The notes: generated by a model not told the origin, from the sequence alone. A stretch of DNA of 44,820 nt from Sedimenticola sp. (GCA_026196795.1 JAPHUE010000105.1:1-44820); one strand, 5' to 3'; shown: positions 9,237-18,690, counted from the stretch's first letter. Made by a program: numbers and translations.

Positions 9237-11105
9237 CTACCTTACTGCTGGTGGTACAGGCTGTGGATAAGGATACCGGACTGCGGGACCATAAACCGGT
9301 GGGCGCACACTGTAAGGGCCGTAATATGGCCGCATTGGCCATTGGTTATACTGTTGTGGATAGCGTTGGGGGCCATATCCCTGATAACTCGGTGCAATCG
9401 GCGTAGGCCTTTGTCTTGGCGCTGTTTGGACCTGACTTGGATTGCGCTTCACATTCGGTTGTGCCGCCGTTGGGTAACCATACCGATTATTCCGAGGTAT
9501 CGGTACCGGACGTGCTGTTGGCCTATTGTTTGGCGTGTAGGACCTGGACGGATTAGCTGTCGCGCCTCGATTCGGCTGAAAACTCGGCAACATTCTCGAC
9601 ATTACGCCAGGCATGACCGATAACGGTGCTTTTGGTGATTTTTCTGTGCCCTTTTCCTCTGCCACTGCCGGAGTCGATTTTAATTCACTGGCAATTGCAG
9701 AAGCGTCAGCCGATGTGGCCTCAGAACTGGTAACGGACGCTGTCGTGTTTACAACCGGCTGGTTACTATCTGTACCGGCCTGGCCATTTTTGCTTGTCTC
9801 TGAATTCCCCTTAACTTCTGCAGAGTCAGTTGATCCCGTTGCTGCTGTAGCCGCCTTGGCCACTTCATTAAGTAGAGCCCCAGCTTCGCCTTGAGCGCTG
9901 TCGATGCCATCAGTGGCCGTATCGTGAGCGATGATTGCCTGGGTAGCAGAAGCGGCCCCTTGCTCCATAACCTTGTCAGCAATCTCTTCTGTGGTGTCCG
10001 AACCCTTTAACATGGCCGTAAACTTTTCAACCAGGCTTGTTGGTTTCTCGTCAGTCACTGATTCAGAAACCAAGGCATTCTCTTTATCTATGGCAGGAGA
10101 ATCACTGGGTGTTTCTGTTATTGATAAAGCCACTGGCTCTTCTGAAGTGGCTTTATCCAGCGTTTGCTGCTGTTGCTCATCTACAGGTGCTTCACCGCTA
10201 GCGGCAGAGTCACTTTTTTTCGCCTGATCGGCCACCAGTGGCTGTTCTGGCGTTAGATCATTGGATGTAGCTGCAACTTCAGCGGTGTCTGATTCGGCTT
10301 GTTTCGCCCCTTCTTCCGAGCCTGGGGTGAGAGAGTTATCTGAAGCTGCGGGCGTCATACCCAGACTCTTTTCCTCACCTGCGGCAGTTGGCGATACGGC
10401 TTGCGGTGCCGTGGTGGCAATCTCAGGTGAATCCACCTCACCATTATTGGTGACATTACGAAAATAGAGTAATCCCGCCACTATAACGATGGTCCAGATA
10501 AAGGACTTCTGCCAGAAACCAAGGCCAGTGCTGGCAGCCGTGGCAGGTGGTGGCGTTTGATTATCAGGTGAATCAGAAGGCATGAGTCCCATCTCCTCTA
10601 ATCGTTTCTGAACGTTTTCATTTCGTTTGGGCGCAACAGGTTCCCCCGGACCGTCAGAAGACATCTCCGATACGCGCTCAACGTCTGGCTGAACAGTTTC
10701 AGCAGTGGCCGTAATAGCAGATTGCTCTGCATCACTAGCTGAGTTTTCTAAATCTGGTGTAGATTCTGCGTTGAGCTGGGTGTCAGGATCACTTACTGAT
10801 GTCGTAGCAACAGCAACCGCACTCTCCCCTTTTGACCCTTCAGTTGCAGGTTCAGATGGGTTAATCGTTGTCGTGTCTGTTGCCACAATCGTTTCAGTCG
10901 CTGCAATTTTCTGTTTTGGAGTAATAGAGCGCTTTCTAGCAGCCTTTTTCTTAGGTGCCGCTTTTTTCTTTGCAACAACCTTTTTCTTAGCAGCCGTTTT
11001 TTTTGCCGGTACCTTTTTTCTTACGGCTTTCTTCTTGGCTGGCGCTGGACTGGCCGCCTTTTCCGCATCGCTAGGTACCTGATTCTGATCATCCTCAGCC
11101 ATCAT
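9237..11105 (-). CDS. Hypothetical single-pass membrane protein with Lys/Ala-rich N-terminus and Pro/Tyr/Arg-rich C-terminus
   Basis: Continuous 622-aa ORF; AKKKAVRKKVPAKKTAAKKKVVAKKKAAPKKKAARKR tract; TM FIWTIVIVAGLLYF; low-complexity acidic/Ala/Ser linker; own terminator downstream. Confidence 0.75.
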   Translation of the reverse strand: MMAEDDQNQVPSDAEKAASPAPAKKKAVRKKVPAKKTAAKKKVVAKKKAAPKKKAARKRSITPKQKIAATETIVATDTTTINPSEPATEGSKGESAVAVATTSVSDPDTQLNAESTPDLENSASDAEQSAITATAETVQPDVERVSEMSSDGPGEPVAPKRNENVQKRLEEMGLMPSDSPDNQTPPPATAASTGLGFWQKSFIWTIVIVAGLLYFRNVTNNGEVDSPEIATTAPQAVSPTAAGEEKSLGMTPAASDNSLTPGSEEGAKQAESDTAEVAATSNDLTPEQPLVADQAKKSDSAASGEAPVDEQQQQTLDKATSEEPVALSITETPSDSPAIDKENALVSESVTDEKPTSLVEKFTAMLKGSDTTEEIADKVMEQGAASATQAIIAHDTATDGIDSAQGEAGALLNEVAKAATAATGSTDSAEVKGNSETSKNGQAGTDSNQPVVNTTASVTSSEATSADASAIASELKSTPAVAEEKGTEKSPKAPLSVMPGVMSRMLPSFQPNRGATANPSRSYTPNNRPTARPVPIPRNNRYGYPTAAQPNVKRNPSQVQTAPRQRPTPIAPSYQGYGPQRYPQQYNQWPMRPYYGPYSVRPPVYGPAVRYPYPQPVPPAVR

Positions 11106-11242
11106 GCTACTCCTGAATATTTTCTATATGGCAATTATCTTAGCAGGCTACCGCCCGAATTGTGGAGCGTCTATGCGCTGGATCAATCCCACCAGCAAGA
11201 GATGGGTGTTAATCTATTTGATCTATTTATGGGAGCATAGAT

Positions 11243-11989
11243 TCATACGGAGGCGATCCCGACAAATGTAGCGATAAGAGAGACAACCTGAGCCATGCCC
11301 TGACCGATATGCTTCTCTATTTCATCCATTGTGATGGGACCATCCCCTCGCCCGGCTGCCCAATTAGCTACAACAGCACAGCAGGCGTAGTCCAGCTCCA
11401 ACTCTCTGGCCAAGGCGGCCTCTGGCATTCCTGTCATACCGACCAGACTACAGCCATCTTTCTCTAATCGATTGATCTCCATCGCACTCTCAAGCCTGGG
11501 ACCTTGGGTTGCACCATAAACCCCATGCGGAACAATTTTAACTTTTGCGGTGTGCGCAGCCTTAATCAGAGTCTGTCGAAGTGTTTCGGTATAGGGCTGG
11601 GTGAAGTCAATATGGGTCACATGACTCAGGTCATTCTCGAAATAGGTGTGATCGCGGCCATAGGTGTAGTCAATTATTTGATCGGGGACGGCGATAACCC
11701 CAGGAGCCATATCCTCCCCAATACCACCAACTGCGGCCACACCTATTATGCTGTCAACTCCAATATGCTTCAGCGCCCAGATATTTGCGCGATAGTTCAC
11801 CTTGTGTGGGGGAATCGTGTGCGCCGTTCCATGACGAGGAAGAAAGACCACGTCATGCCCATTAAATATACCGTGTGTAAGTGGAGCTGAAGGTTCACCA
11901 TAGGGCGTATGAACCACTTCTCTACGAACAATTTCTAGTGTTTCTAGTTTGGTAAATCCGGAACCGCCAATTATCGCCAGTGCAGACAC
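11243..11989 (-). CDS. S-methyl-5'-thioinosine / S-methyl-5'-thioadenosine phosphorylase family (PNP/MTAP)
   Basis: IIGGSGFTKLE, FLPRHGTAHTIPPHKVNYRANIWALK, TQGPRLES, VGMTGMPEAALARELELDYACC; adjacent to nagZ. Confidence 0.9.
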   Translation of the reverse strand: MSALAIIGGSGFTKLETLEIVRREVVHTPYGEPSAPLTHGIFNGHDVVFLPRHGTAHTIPPHKVNYRANIWALKHIGVDSIIGVAAVGGIGEDMAPGVIAVPDQIIDYTYGRDHTYFENDLSHVTHIDFTQPYTETLRQTLIKAAHTAKVKIVPHGVYGATQGPRLESAMEINRLEKDGCSLVGMTGMPEAALARELELDYACCAVVANWAAGRGDGPITMDEIEKHIGQGMAQVVSLIATFVGIASV

Positions 11990-12018
11990 GTCGTTGCCTC
12001 GTACATAAAATTGAGTGA

Positions 12019-13065
12019 TTACAAATCAAGATTTAAAGACGGTGTAGCTTCGTACTGAGCAATCCATTCAATGGACTCTTTCCAGCGCTGATCCAGGTGC
12101 AGGGCATCGCGAGATATGGCTTTTCGACCATGCATACGAATAAGTCGCATCTGTGCTGCAGGGTTGCTGTAATCTTTTAGTGCATCCAGTACTTCAATCG
12201 CACCTGCAGGATTATTACAGACCAGCACCATGTCACAGCCCGCTTCAATTGCCGCCTTGGCCCGTTGAGCATAGCCACCCGCCTCCTCTGCTGCCGCCAT
12301 GGTCAGGTCATCACTAAAGATTACCCCTTTAAAACCCAGTTGCCCTCTCAGTACATCCTGTAACCAGTATTTTGAAAACCCGGCTAATTTAGAGTCGGAC
12401 TGATCGTAGATAACATGCGCTGGCATTATGGCTTCCATGCCGTAGTCAATCATGCGTTGAAACGGCAGCAGATCTTCCATCAAAATATCTGCAAAACGGC
12501 GATGATCCACGGGTAATTCATTATGTGAATCCTCAGTTACCCAGCCATGTCCGGGGAAATGCTTACCCACCGCGGCCATCCCGGCATCATGGACGCCCGC
12601 CATCCAGGCATGAGCCAATTCAGATACAACCAGTGGTTTGCGATCAAAGGCCCGATCACCGATCACACTACTTGCACCAAATCCAAGATCCAACACCGGA
12701 GCAAAACTGAAATCCACACCCACAGCACGTAATTCAGCCGCCATTAACCAGCCGACCTTTTGTGTGATTGATTTAGCTTTTTTACTATTCTGCTTGCTCA
12801 GTTCACCGAACCAGGCTGCAGGTGGCAGTCTTGAGAAGCCCTCTTTAAAACGCTGAACCCGTCCGCCCTCCTGGTCAACAGCAACAAGAAGCGGTGGCTC
12901 ACGCAAGCGATGGATGTCATCAATTAATGCGCTGATTTGTTGAGGTGACTGGTAATTTCGACTAAATAGAATGACACCACCCGCTGCCGGATGACAAAGC
13001 ATTTCTCGTTCCTGGCTGGTCAGTTGGTGGCCTTCTAGGTCCAGCATCAGTGGGCCGTGGGTCAT
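12019..13065 (-). CDS. nagZ: Beta-N-acetylhexosaminidase (GH3)
   Basis: VAVDQEGGRVQRF, GKHFPGHGWVTEDSHNELP, GVIFSDDLTMAAAE. Confidence 0.95.
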   Translation of the reverse strand: MTHGPLMLDLEGHQLTSQEREMLCHPAAGGVILFSRNYQSPQQISALIDDIHRLREPPLLVAVDQEGGRVQRFKEGFSRLPPAAWFGELSKQNSKKAKSITQKVGWLMAAELRAVGVDFSFAPVLDLGFGASSVIGDRAFDRKPLVVSELAHAWMAGVHDAGMAAVGKHFPGHGWVTEDSHNELPVDHRRFADILMEDLLPFQRMIDYGMEAIMPAHVIYDQSDSKLAGFSKYWLQDVLRGQLGFKGVIFSDDLTMAAAEEAGGYAQRAKAAIEAGCDMVLVCNNPAGAIEVLDALKDYSNPAAQMRLIRMHGRKAISRDALHLDQRWKESIEWIAQYEATPSLNLDL

Positions 13066-13077
13066 GGCTGTATATCC

Positions 13078-13108
13078 TTGGTCATTCTCAGTATCAATCG
13101 GTTATAAT
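13078..13108 (+). promoter_or_regulatory. Possible sigma70-type promoter upstream of the FliL-like gene
   Basis: Consensus TATAAT at 13103-13108; TTGGTC about 19 nt upstream (suboptimal spacing). Confidence 0.35.
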
Positions 13109-13160
13109 GTTAGATTACGTTTAGTACGGCATTACAGATTAAACCCATACGGAAGTAAAG

Positions 13161-13577
13161 ATGCGCCTTAGCTACCTGTTGTTTCTCTCGCTCCTGATAC
13201 TACCCATCACTCTTCTCGCAGAAGAAAAAGAGAACGAGGAGGCCACTGAAGAGGAAGAGCCAAAGGTTGCAGCCTATCATGAACTCTCTCCCTCATTTGT
13301 CATCAACGTGCAGGGGAAAGCCCGCTACATGCGTTGCGATGTGCAGCTAATGACCCGTAATGAGGAGCAGTTGGCAAATATTGCCCTGCATGCTGCGGCA
13401 TTACGCCACGAACTGCTGCTGCTTTTAAGCGATCAGAAAGGGCAGGATATCAAAGATACAAAAGGTAAAGAGAAATTGCGAAAGGTCGCGCTTAAAGCAG
13501 TGCAGGATGTAATGAAGAAAATGACCGGAAACGAGTCAATTGAAGATCTCTATTTCACCTCTTATTTTGTCGAATAG
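13161..13577 (+). CDS. FliL-like protein, exported
   Basis: Signal-peptide-like N-terminus, acidic linker, SPSFVINVQGKARYMRCDVQLMTRNEE...HAAALRHELLLLLSDQ...FTSYFVE resembles the FliL C-terminal domain. Confidence 0.75.
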   Translation: MRLSYLLFLSLLILPITLLAEEKENEEATEEEEPKVAAYHELSPSFVINVQGKARYMRCDVQLMTRNEEQLANIALHAAALRHELLLLLSDQKGQDIKDTKGKEKLRKVALKAVQDVMKKMTGNESIEDLYFTSYFVE

Positions 13578-13590
13578 CCGGATCACGGCG

Positions 13591-14091
13591 TTAAAAAGTT
13601 TCACGTATTTCTACCAAATCTCCCACTGATACCCGATCAAACAGATCAATCATATCTGAGGTGTTCATACGTATACACCCATGAGAGGCCACCTGTCCCA
13701 TGGGTTCACTAGCAGGGGTGCCGTGGATATAGATGAATCGACTCAAACTATCTACATTTCCACCGCGGTTTTTACCGGACTCTTTACCGGTTAGCCAGAG
13801 AATTCTCGCCAGAATCCAGTCGCGCTGCTTATTTGCGCGTGCCAGAGCGGGTGAATAGAGCTCGCCTGTATGACGACGTCCCACAAAAACCGCCTGTTCC
13901 GGTAAACCATGGCCAATTTTAAGCCTGATACGGTGGAGCCCGCGCGGTGTACAGCCACTCCCCTCTTCTTCACCCGGTCCATTCATTGCGGTAGAAACTG
14001 AATAGGTGGCCAACGTCTCTGTCGCAGACAGCAGTGTCAGCTGTTGACGCGCAAGATCAACCTGTAGCAATTTTGTATTTGACGTTACCAC
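13591..14091 (-). CDS. L,D-transpeptidase (YkuD) family protein
   Basis: IYIHGTPASEPMGQVASHGCIRMNTSDMIDLFDRV catalytic motif; GTG start overlapping the CYTH gene. Confidence 0.88.
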   Translation of the reverse strand: MVTSNTKLLQVDLARQQLTLLSATETLATYSVSTAMNGPGEEEGSGCTPRGLHRIRLKIGHGLPEQAVFVGRRHTGELYSPALARANKQRDWILARILWLTGKESGKNRGGNVDSLSRFIYIHGTPASEPMGQVASHGCIRMNTSDMIDLFDRVSVGDLVEIRETF

Positions 14092-14552
14092 GTTGAGAAC
14101 GGTTTTTTTACCAGGCAGGAGTTGTAGTAACGGGCATCACCAGAGACCTCTTCACCCGCCCATTCAGGTAGCTCAAATGGTTCGTTTTCATGTGTTAACT
14201 CAATTTCAGCCATGACCAGCCCACTGTTTTCACCGGCAAACTGATCTAGATCCCAGGTATGGTCTCCACAGCGCACCTTGTAGCGAGTCTTGTCAATAAA
14301 CGGCTGCTCTGCAATCTCTGCCAGGATTTTTTCCGCATCAGCTAGCGGGATTTCATACTCATATTCAGCGCGTGTAATACCTGTTGTGGCACTTTTTATA
14401 TTGAGATGCGCATGTCCTTTAGCAATCCTGACGCGTACGGTGGCATTGGGTTGATTAGCCACATAACCCTGTTTTAACACCGATTCCGAGATAACGTTAT
14501 CTTTCCATTTATCGTTAATTACCAGATATTTACGCTCTATTTCTATTGCCAT
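14085..14552 (-). CDS. CYTH domain protein
   Basis: N-terminal MAIEIERKYLV (ExExK signature), TVRVRI, KTRYKVRCGDHTWDLDQFAGENSGLVMAEIEL. Confidence 0.9.
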   Translation of the reverse strand: MAIEIERKYLVINDKWKDNVISESVLKQGYVANQPNATVRVRIAKGHAHLNIKSATTGITRAEYEYEIPLADAEKILAEIAEQPFIDKTRYKVRCGDHTWDLDQFAGENSGLVMAEIELTHENEPFELPEWAGEEVSGDARYYNSCLVKKPFSTW

Positions 14553-14554
14553 TT

Positions 14555-15889
14555 CTATTTTCTCTTTTCAAACAGGGCAATGGATTCCACATGGGCCGTA
14601 TGCGGGAACATATCCATCACACCGGCAGAAATCAATTCATAACCGTGCTTATGTACGAGTTCTCCCGCATCACGTGCCAATGTTCCAGGATAGCAGGAGA
14701 CATAGACAATACGTTTTGCCCCAAGTTTAGGCAGATGCTCAAGAACTTCCATTGCCCCTGACCGGGGAGGGTCTAACAAGACTTTTTCAAACTTCTCCCT
14801 CATCCAGGGCTCTTTTTCCAAGGAGTCGTAAAGATTGGCTGTGAAGTAGCGTGTATTGCCAATGCCGTTTCGCTCGGCATTTTCCCGGGCCCGGGCAACA
14901 AGGCCTGATTCACCCTCAACGCCAACGACGCCCGCTGCAGATCTGGCCATCGGCAGGGTAAAATTACCCAATCCACAGAATAGATCCAAAACATGATCGT
15001 CCGATTCAATAGCGAGAAGTTCCAGCGCATGAGCAATCATCAAACGATTCAGATCACTGTTGACCTGGGTGAAATCATTTGGGAGAAAATGCATGGCTAA
15101 ATCATAGGCAGGCAATTCATAAGTCAGATCTGCGGCCTCCCCACTCAATGGTGACACCGTATCAGGTCCGCCCGATTGGGTATAAATTGCTATAGCATGT
15201 GCTTCCCCAAACTTGAGAAGCAGTTGTTCATCATTTTTATCGGGCAGCGATAGCACTCGAAAAATCAGAACACACTGGGTATCACCCATCGCCATCTCAA
15301 TTTGAGGAACCTGCTCTTTGATGCTAAGTGATTCAATCAATGCGGCCAGTGGCTCAATTAAATGCCCCACCTTAGGATGGAGAACCTCGCAACGAGTCAA
15401 GTCAGCCACATAGGGTGACCCCCTCTCTCGAAAACCAACCAGCACTTTACCCTTTTTGATTACAAACTTTGCGCCAAGTCGTGCCTTTCTACGATAGCCA
15501 AATGTATTGCTATTGATAAGAGGTGGCAGAACTGACCCCGGAGTCACTTTACCAATGCGCTGAAAAGCATCCAGCAGGGCCTGCTGTTTTGATTCAACCT
15601 GTGCTTCCGCCGACATATGTTGCAACGAACAGCCACCACAAAGCCCAAAGTGTTCACAGTGCGGATCAACCCGCACAGACGATCGTTCATGAACCTCCAG
15701 CACCTCACCTTCATCAAACTTCTTCTGAACACGGGTGTATTTAAAGCTGACTGTTTCACCTGGCAATGCGCCGTGAATAAAGACTGCTTTACCATCGATA
15801 TGAGCAACACCTCGCCCATCATGGCTCAGTGCATCAATCGTTATAGTGACTGGATCTTGTGGCAGCTTCCGCCGTCTTGAACGTCCCAT
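14555..15889 (-). CDS. rlmD: 23S rRNA (uracil(1939)-C(5))-methyltransferase
   Basis: TRAM domain N-terminus, Fe-S cysteines CEHFGLCGGCSLQH, DLFCGLGNFTLPMA, LLDPPRSGA, YVSCYPGTLARD. Confidence 0.95.
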   Translation of the reverse strand: MGRSRRRKLPQDPVTITIDALSHDGRGVAHIDGKAVFIHGALPGETVSFKYTRVQKKFDEGEVLEVHERSSVRVDPHCEHFGLCGGCSLQHMSAEAQVESKQQALLDAFQRIGKVTPGSVLPPLINSNTFGYRRKARLGAKFVIKKGKVLVGFRERGSPYVADLTRCEVLHPKVGHLIEPLAALIESLSIKEQVPQIEMAMGDTQCVLIFRVLSLPDKNDEQLLLKFGEAHAIAIYTQSGGPDTVSPLSGEAADLTYELPAYDLAMHFLPNDFTQVNSDLNRLMIAHALELLAIESDDHVLDLFCGLGNFTLPMARSAAGVVGVEGESGLVARARENAERNGIGNTRYFTANLYDSLEKEPWMREKFEKVLLDPPRSGAMEVLEHLPKLGAKRIVYVSCYPGTLARDAGELVHKHGYELISAGVMDMFPHTAHVESIALFEKRK

Positions 15890-15922
15890 TAAACTTGTCT
15901 AACCCTCTCAACTTTTGTGCTG

Positions 15923-15953
15923 TAAAAAATCAACGGCAGCCATTCGGCTGCCG
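15923..15953 (-). terminator. Rho-independent terminator downstream of the YdbL-like gene
   Basis: cggcagcc-attc-ggctgccg perfect 8-bp stem; minus strand continues into a T-run (ttgatttttt). Confidence 0.7.
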
Positions 15954-15984
15954 CTGTCAATTTCCGCTGTTTAAGATAAGCAGC

Positions 15985-16590
15985 TTATTTCTGTACCCAG
16001 GCACCCTTGGCATTTTGATACCACCAACCTCTGGCGGCTTTCTCAACCCAGGTTCTGGCAAAGGTGGATCGTATTTCTGGCTCCCACTCGGGGTGGCCAT
16101 TAGCTTCGGCTATCGCTCGATAGAGATCACTGCGATCCTGGTTTTCATCACTGATCAGGCCCTGTACTTTATTCCGCTCTTTCAGTGAAATTGCTCCGGC
16201 ATCATGAATGGCAATCATAGCATCCCGGGTGAAGCCAACAGCACCACTATTATAGTGTGGAGTCAGTGCGCTGTTTCTCTTTTTCATACTGGCCTGAAGT
16301 TTTCTTACTGCGGGCGAACTGGCATTAAAGTCAGGCTGGGCCGCCTGTGCGGCAGGTATTAAAAAATCGAGCGTTTTACTGGCCAACTGCTGATAGAACG
16401 GCTGTTGAAGTGCGGCCCCTTTCTTTTCTGATTTCTTTTCATCATCGGATTGTGGCTTACCCAGTATGTCATCCACTATCCGCTCTGCTGCCTCTTCCGC
16501 CTGAGCCGCAGGAAAATAGATATTAATAGTGACGCAGGCTGCCAATAGGAACAGCAAACCAAACAAACTGCTTATTTTCATTACTTTCAT
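15985..16590 (-). CDS. YdbL-like (DUF1318) lipoprotein
   Basis: ATG at 16590 preceded by ggag; lipobox LLAAC; CVTINIYFPAAQAEEAAERIVDDILG; C-terminal WWYQNAKGAWVQK. Confidence 0.8.
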   Translation of the reverse strand: MKVMKISSLFGLLFLLAACVTINIYFPAAQAEEAAERIVDDILGKPQSDDEKKSEKKGAALQQPFYQQLASKTLDFLIPAAQAAQPDFNASSPAVRKLQASMKKRNSALTPHYNSGAVGFTRDAMIAIHDAGAISLKERNKVQGLISDENQDRSDLYRAIAEANGHPEWEPEIRSTFARTWVEKAARGWWYQNAKGAWVQK

Positions 16591-16620
16591 AAGGTTAACT
16601 CCTAATACCTTGAATTCCAA

Positions 16621-18690
16621 CTACTCTATTACGGGTGCCCCACCCTGTGATATCTGCTTCAATTTACTCACTAGTACGTGCCAGTCTGTCCTTCTATTGA
16701 AGCCCATAATATCGATTCTGGGTATACCGCCGCCTTTAACCAGATAATAACCTTTTTCTGCAGATTCGATACCTCCCATATGGCAGACACCGCTCTCCAA
16801 TCGACAACTTATCCCTATCCGGTCATAACCAAACTCTTCAAAAAATCTTAAAAAGCTACGTGATATAGCCCCAGAAACACCGGCTCCACCCAGATTAGAG
16901 ATATTGTCCACTGCCTTTTGATTGATTCGGTGTCGACTTTCATCATCCGGTGGTGTGGCAAAACGCGCATCAAATGATATTGGAGCCCAGTTTTCCAACC
17001 TAAGTCCATCCACACGACCAGCCAGCTTCCCAGTGATTTTACCAAACGAGAAGGCACGAGTGAGTGTTTCAAGGTCAATATTTTTCAACTCAAGGTTTGC
17101 TGTTAGTGCAGGTAATGAGCCAAACAGATCATCCAGCTTGAGTTGTTTAATCAATATATCACCATCAAAAATCTTGACGAGCGCAAGCCCCTCGACAGCA
17201 ATCTCACCATTTTCATAAGCAATACCCGGAATCATTCCCGAAAGTTGGCCCGAGAGAAGTGGCCAGCCAATGGCGTTACTGATCGCTTCCATTGAAATAG
17301 GGGTAAGATAGCCTTGAAACCTGACTTTTGGACCCAAATCACCCTTGGTGAGTTCAAATTTTTCGGCTTGGAGATTTCCATCCAGTATGGGTATTGAGGT
17401 GGACTCTAATAGTGAAATGCGATCACCTGACATATTCACTTGCAAAGACGTAGGGCCTAACGTGATCCCGCCAAAAAGATGCCCACCCTGCCAGCGAATC
17501 TGACTATTATCGGTCTCTTGATCAGACCAGTTCAACTTCCCGTTCAGATCATAGAGTGCAAATTGGCCTCTACCTTTGTCTGAACCCTGTAACCCCTGCT
17601 CCAAATGAATATGATCAAAGGTTAGAGCTAAATCAGACCTGGCTGTACTCTTCTTGAATTCGATGGCAACTTTCCCGGCCAACTCAATATCCTCAAAAAG
17701 CGGGTTGACCAGCACGGGTTGAAAATACGCTTTAAACAGCGCTGACAGATCCGCCGGAGAAGACCTGATCCCAACTGACTGAACATGTAGTGTATTCGCA
17801 AGCGATAACAGTGCCTCACCAGTAAACTTAAACAGTGGGTCCTGTCTGAAATCAATGGCTTTTAGGGCCAGTGCTTTAATTTTGGGTTGGTATGCCAGAT
17901 TGAACTGTAAGAAAACCGGGTGCTTTTTAGCCGACAGATAAAACTGGGGGGTAAGGAGCTCACCCGAGTTGAGTTTCAGCTTATGGGACCCCACCCAGCT
18001 ACCTTTTCTGTTTTCCACTTCACCACGCCATCCACCACTCAAACCTTCCCCAATATACTCGAAGGACTGGTCAGAAAAGCTAAGGTTATTGGCCTTAAGG
18101 TGCCATTCTGCACGGGTTACCCCGTTAAGGGTTCCATTGGCTTTGGTTGAGAAGTCGAGCTCGGCTTTAGTTGGAAAAGCCTCTAATGATGCGCTTAAGG
18201 CCGGGATAACGCCTGTTAAGCTGGCTAATTGTATTTGTTTCCCTTCTGCTATTAGATTCCAGTAATGCTTATTAATGTTGATTTTAAGCCCAAGAAAACC
18301 ATTGGAAAATTTTAAATTATTTGCATGTATTACATATAGTTGTGATTTTATTTTAATGTTTATATTTAAGTTTACTTTTTTTTGTCTTACTCCCATAAAA
18401 ACAAAATCGGCCACGCCTTTTTCGCAACTAACAGCTTCATCACTGAATCGGCCTCTTGTACAAACAAACCGAAATGCCTTAACGGACTGATCAAGTGCTG
18501 GGTGATAAAACTCTGAAGCGGTGATTGTGTACTGATCAGCGGGTGAGGCTAACTGAAGTTGGAGTGAGGCATCCTTGGCATACCAGCCATCACGACTGAC
18601 ATCGCCCAACAGGATGGTTATATTTTCCGTTGCGAGCAGTCCAGAAGCCGTTACCAGTAATAGACCGAGAACGATTGCCCGAAATGCCAT
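16621..18690 (-). CDS. YdbH-like / DUF3971-type intermembrane lipid transport protein
   Basis: Likely start MAFRAIVLGLLLVTASGLLA at 18690 (the listed 18834 start lies inside cysM); long beta-rich AsmA/TamB-like sequence; C-terminal DISNLGGAGVSGAISRSFLRFFEEFGYDRIGISCRLESGVCHMGG is typical of YdbH. Confidence 0.82.
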   Translation of the reverse strand: MAFRAIVLGLLLVTASGLLATENITILLGDVSRDGWYAKDASLQLQLASPADQYTITASEFYHPALDQSVKAFRFVCTRGRFSDEAVSCEKGVADFVFMGVRQKKVNLNINIKIKSQLYVIHANNLKFSNGFLGLKININKHYWNLIAEGKQIQLASLTGVIPALSASLEAFPTKAELDFSTKANGTLNGVTRAEWHLKANNLSFSDQSFEYIGEGLSGGWRGEVENRKGSWVGSHKLKLNSGELLTPQFYLSAKKHPVFLQFNLAYQPKIKALALKAIDFRQDPLFKFTGEALLSLANTLHVQSVGIRSSPADLSALFKAYFQPVLVNPLFEDIELAGKVAIEFKKSTARSDLALTFDHIHLEQGLQGSDKGRGQFALYDLNGKLNWSDQETDNSQIRWQGGHLFGGITLGPTSLQVNMSGDRISLLESTSIPILDGNLQAEKFELTKGDLGPKVRFQGYLTPISMEAISNAIGWPLLSGQLSGMIPGIAYENGEIAVEGLALVKIFDGDILIKQLKLDDLFGSLPALTANLELKNIDLETLTRAFSFGKITGKLAGRVDGLRLENWAPISFDARFATPPDDESRHRINQKAVDNISNLGGAGVSGAISRSFLRFFEEFGYDRIGISCRLESGVCHMGGIESAEKGYYLVKGGGIPRIDIMGFNRRTDWHVLVSKLKQISQGGAPVIE

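Noticed and set aside
9613-10467. Several plus-strand ORFs (93, 98, 68 aa) within the lysine-rich gene
   Set aside because: Antisense ORFs of low-complexity coding sequence, no SD or family motif.
10919-11060. Apparent tandem repeat / CRISPR-like periodicity
   Set aside because: Irregular codon-level repetition encoding AAKKK units inside a gene; no fixed repeat length or spacers.
10705-11082. 125-aa plus-strand ORF (AFFLGAAFFFATTFFLAAVFFAGTFFL), looks membrane-like
   Set aside because: It is the antisense of the Lys/Ala-rich tract (AAG/AAA codons reversed give Phe/Leu); the minus-strand frame has the coherent gene and terminator.
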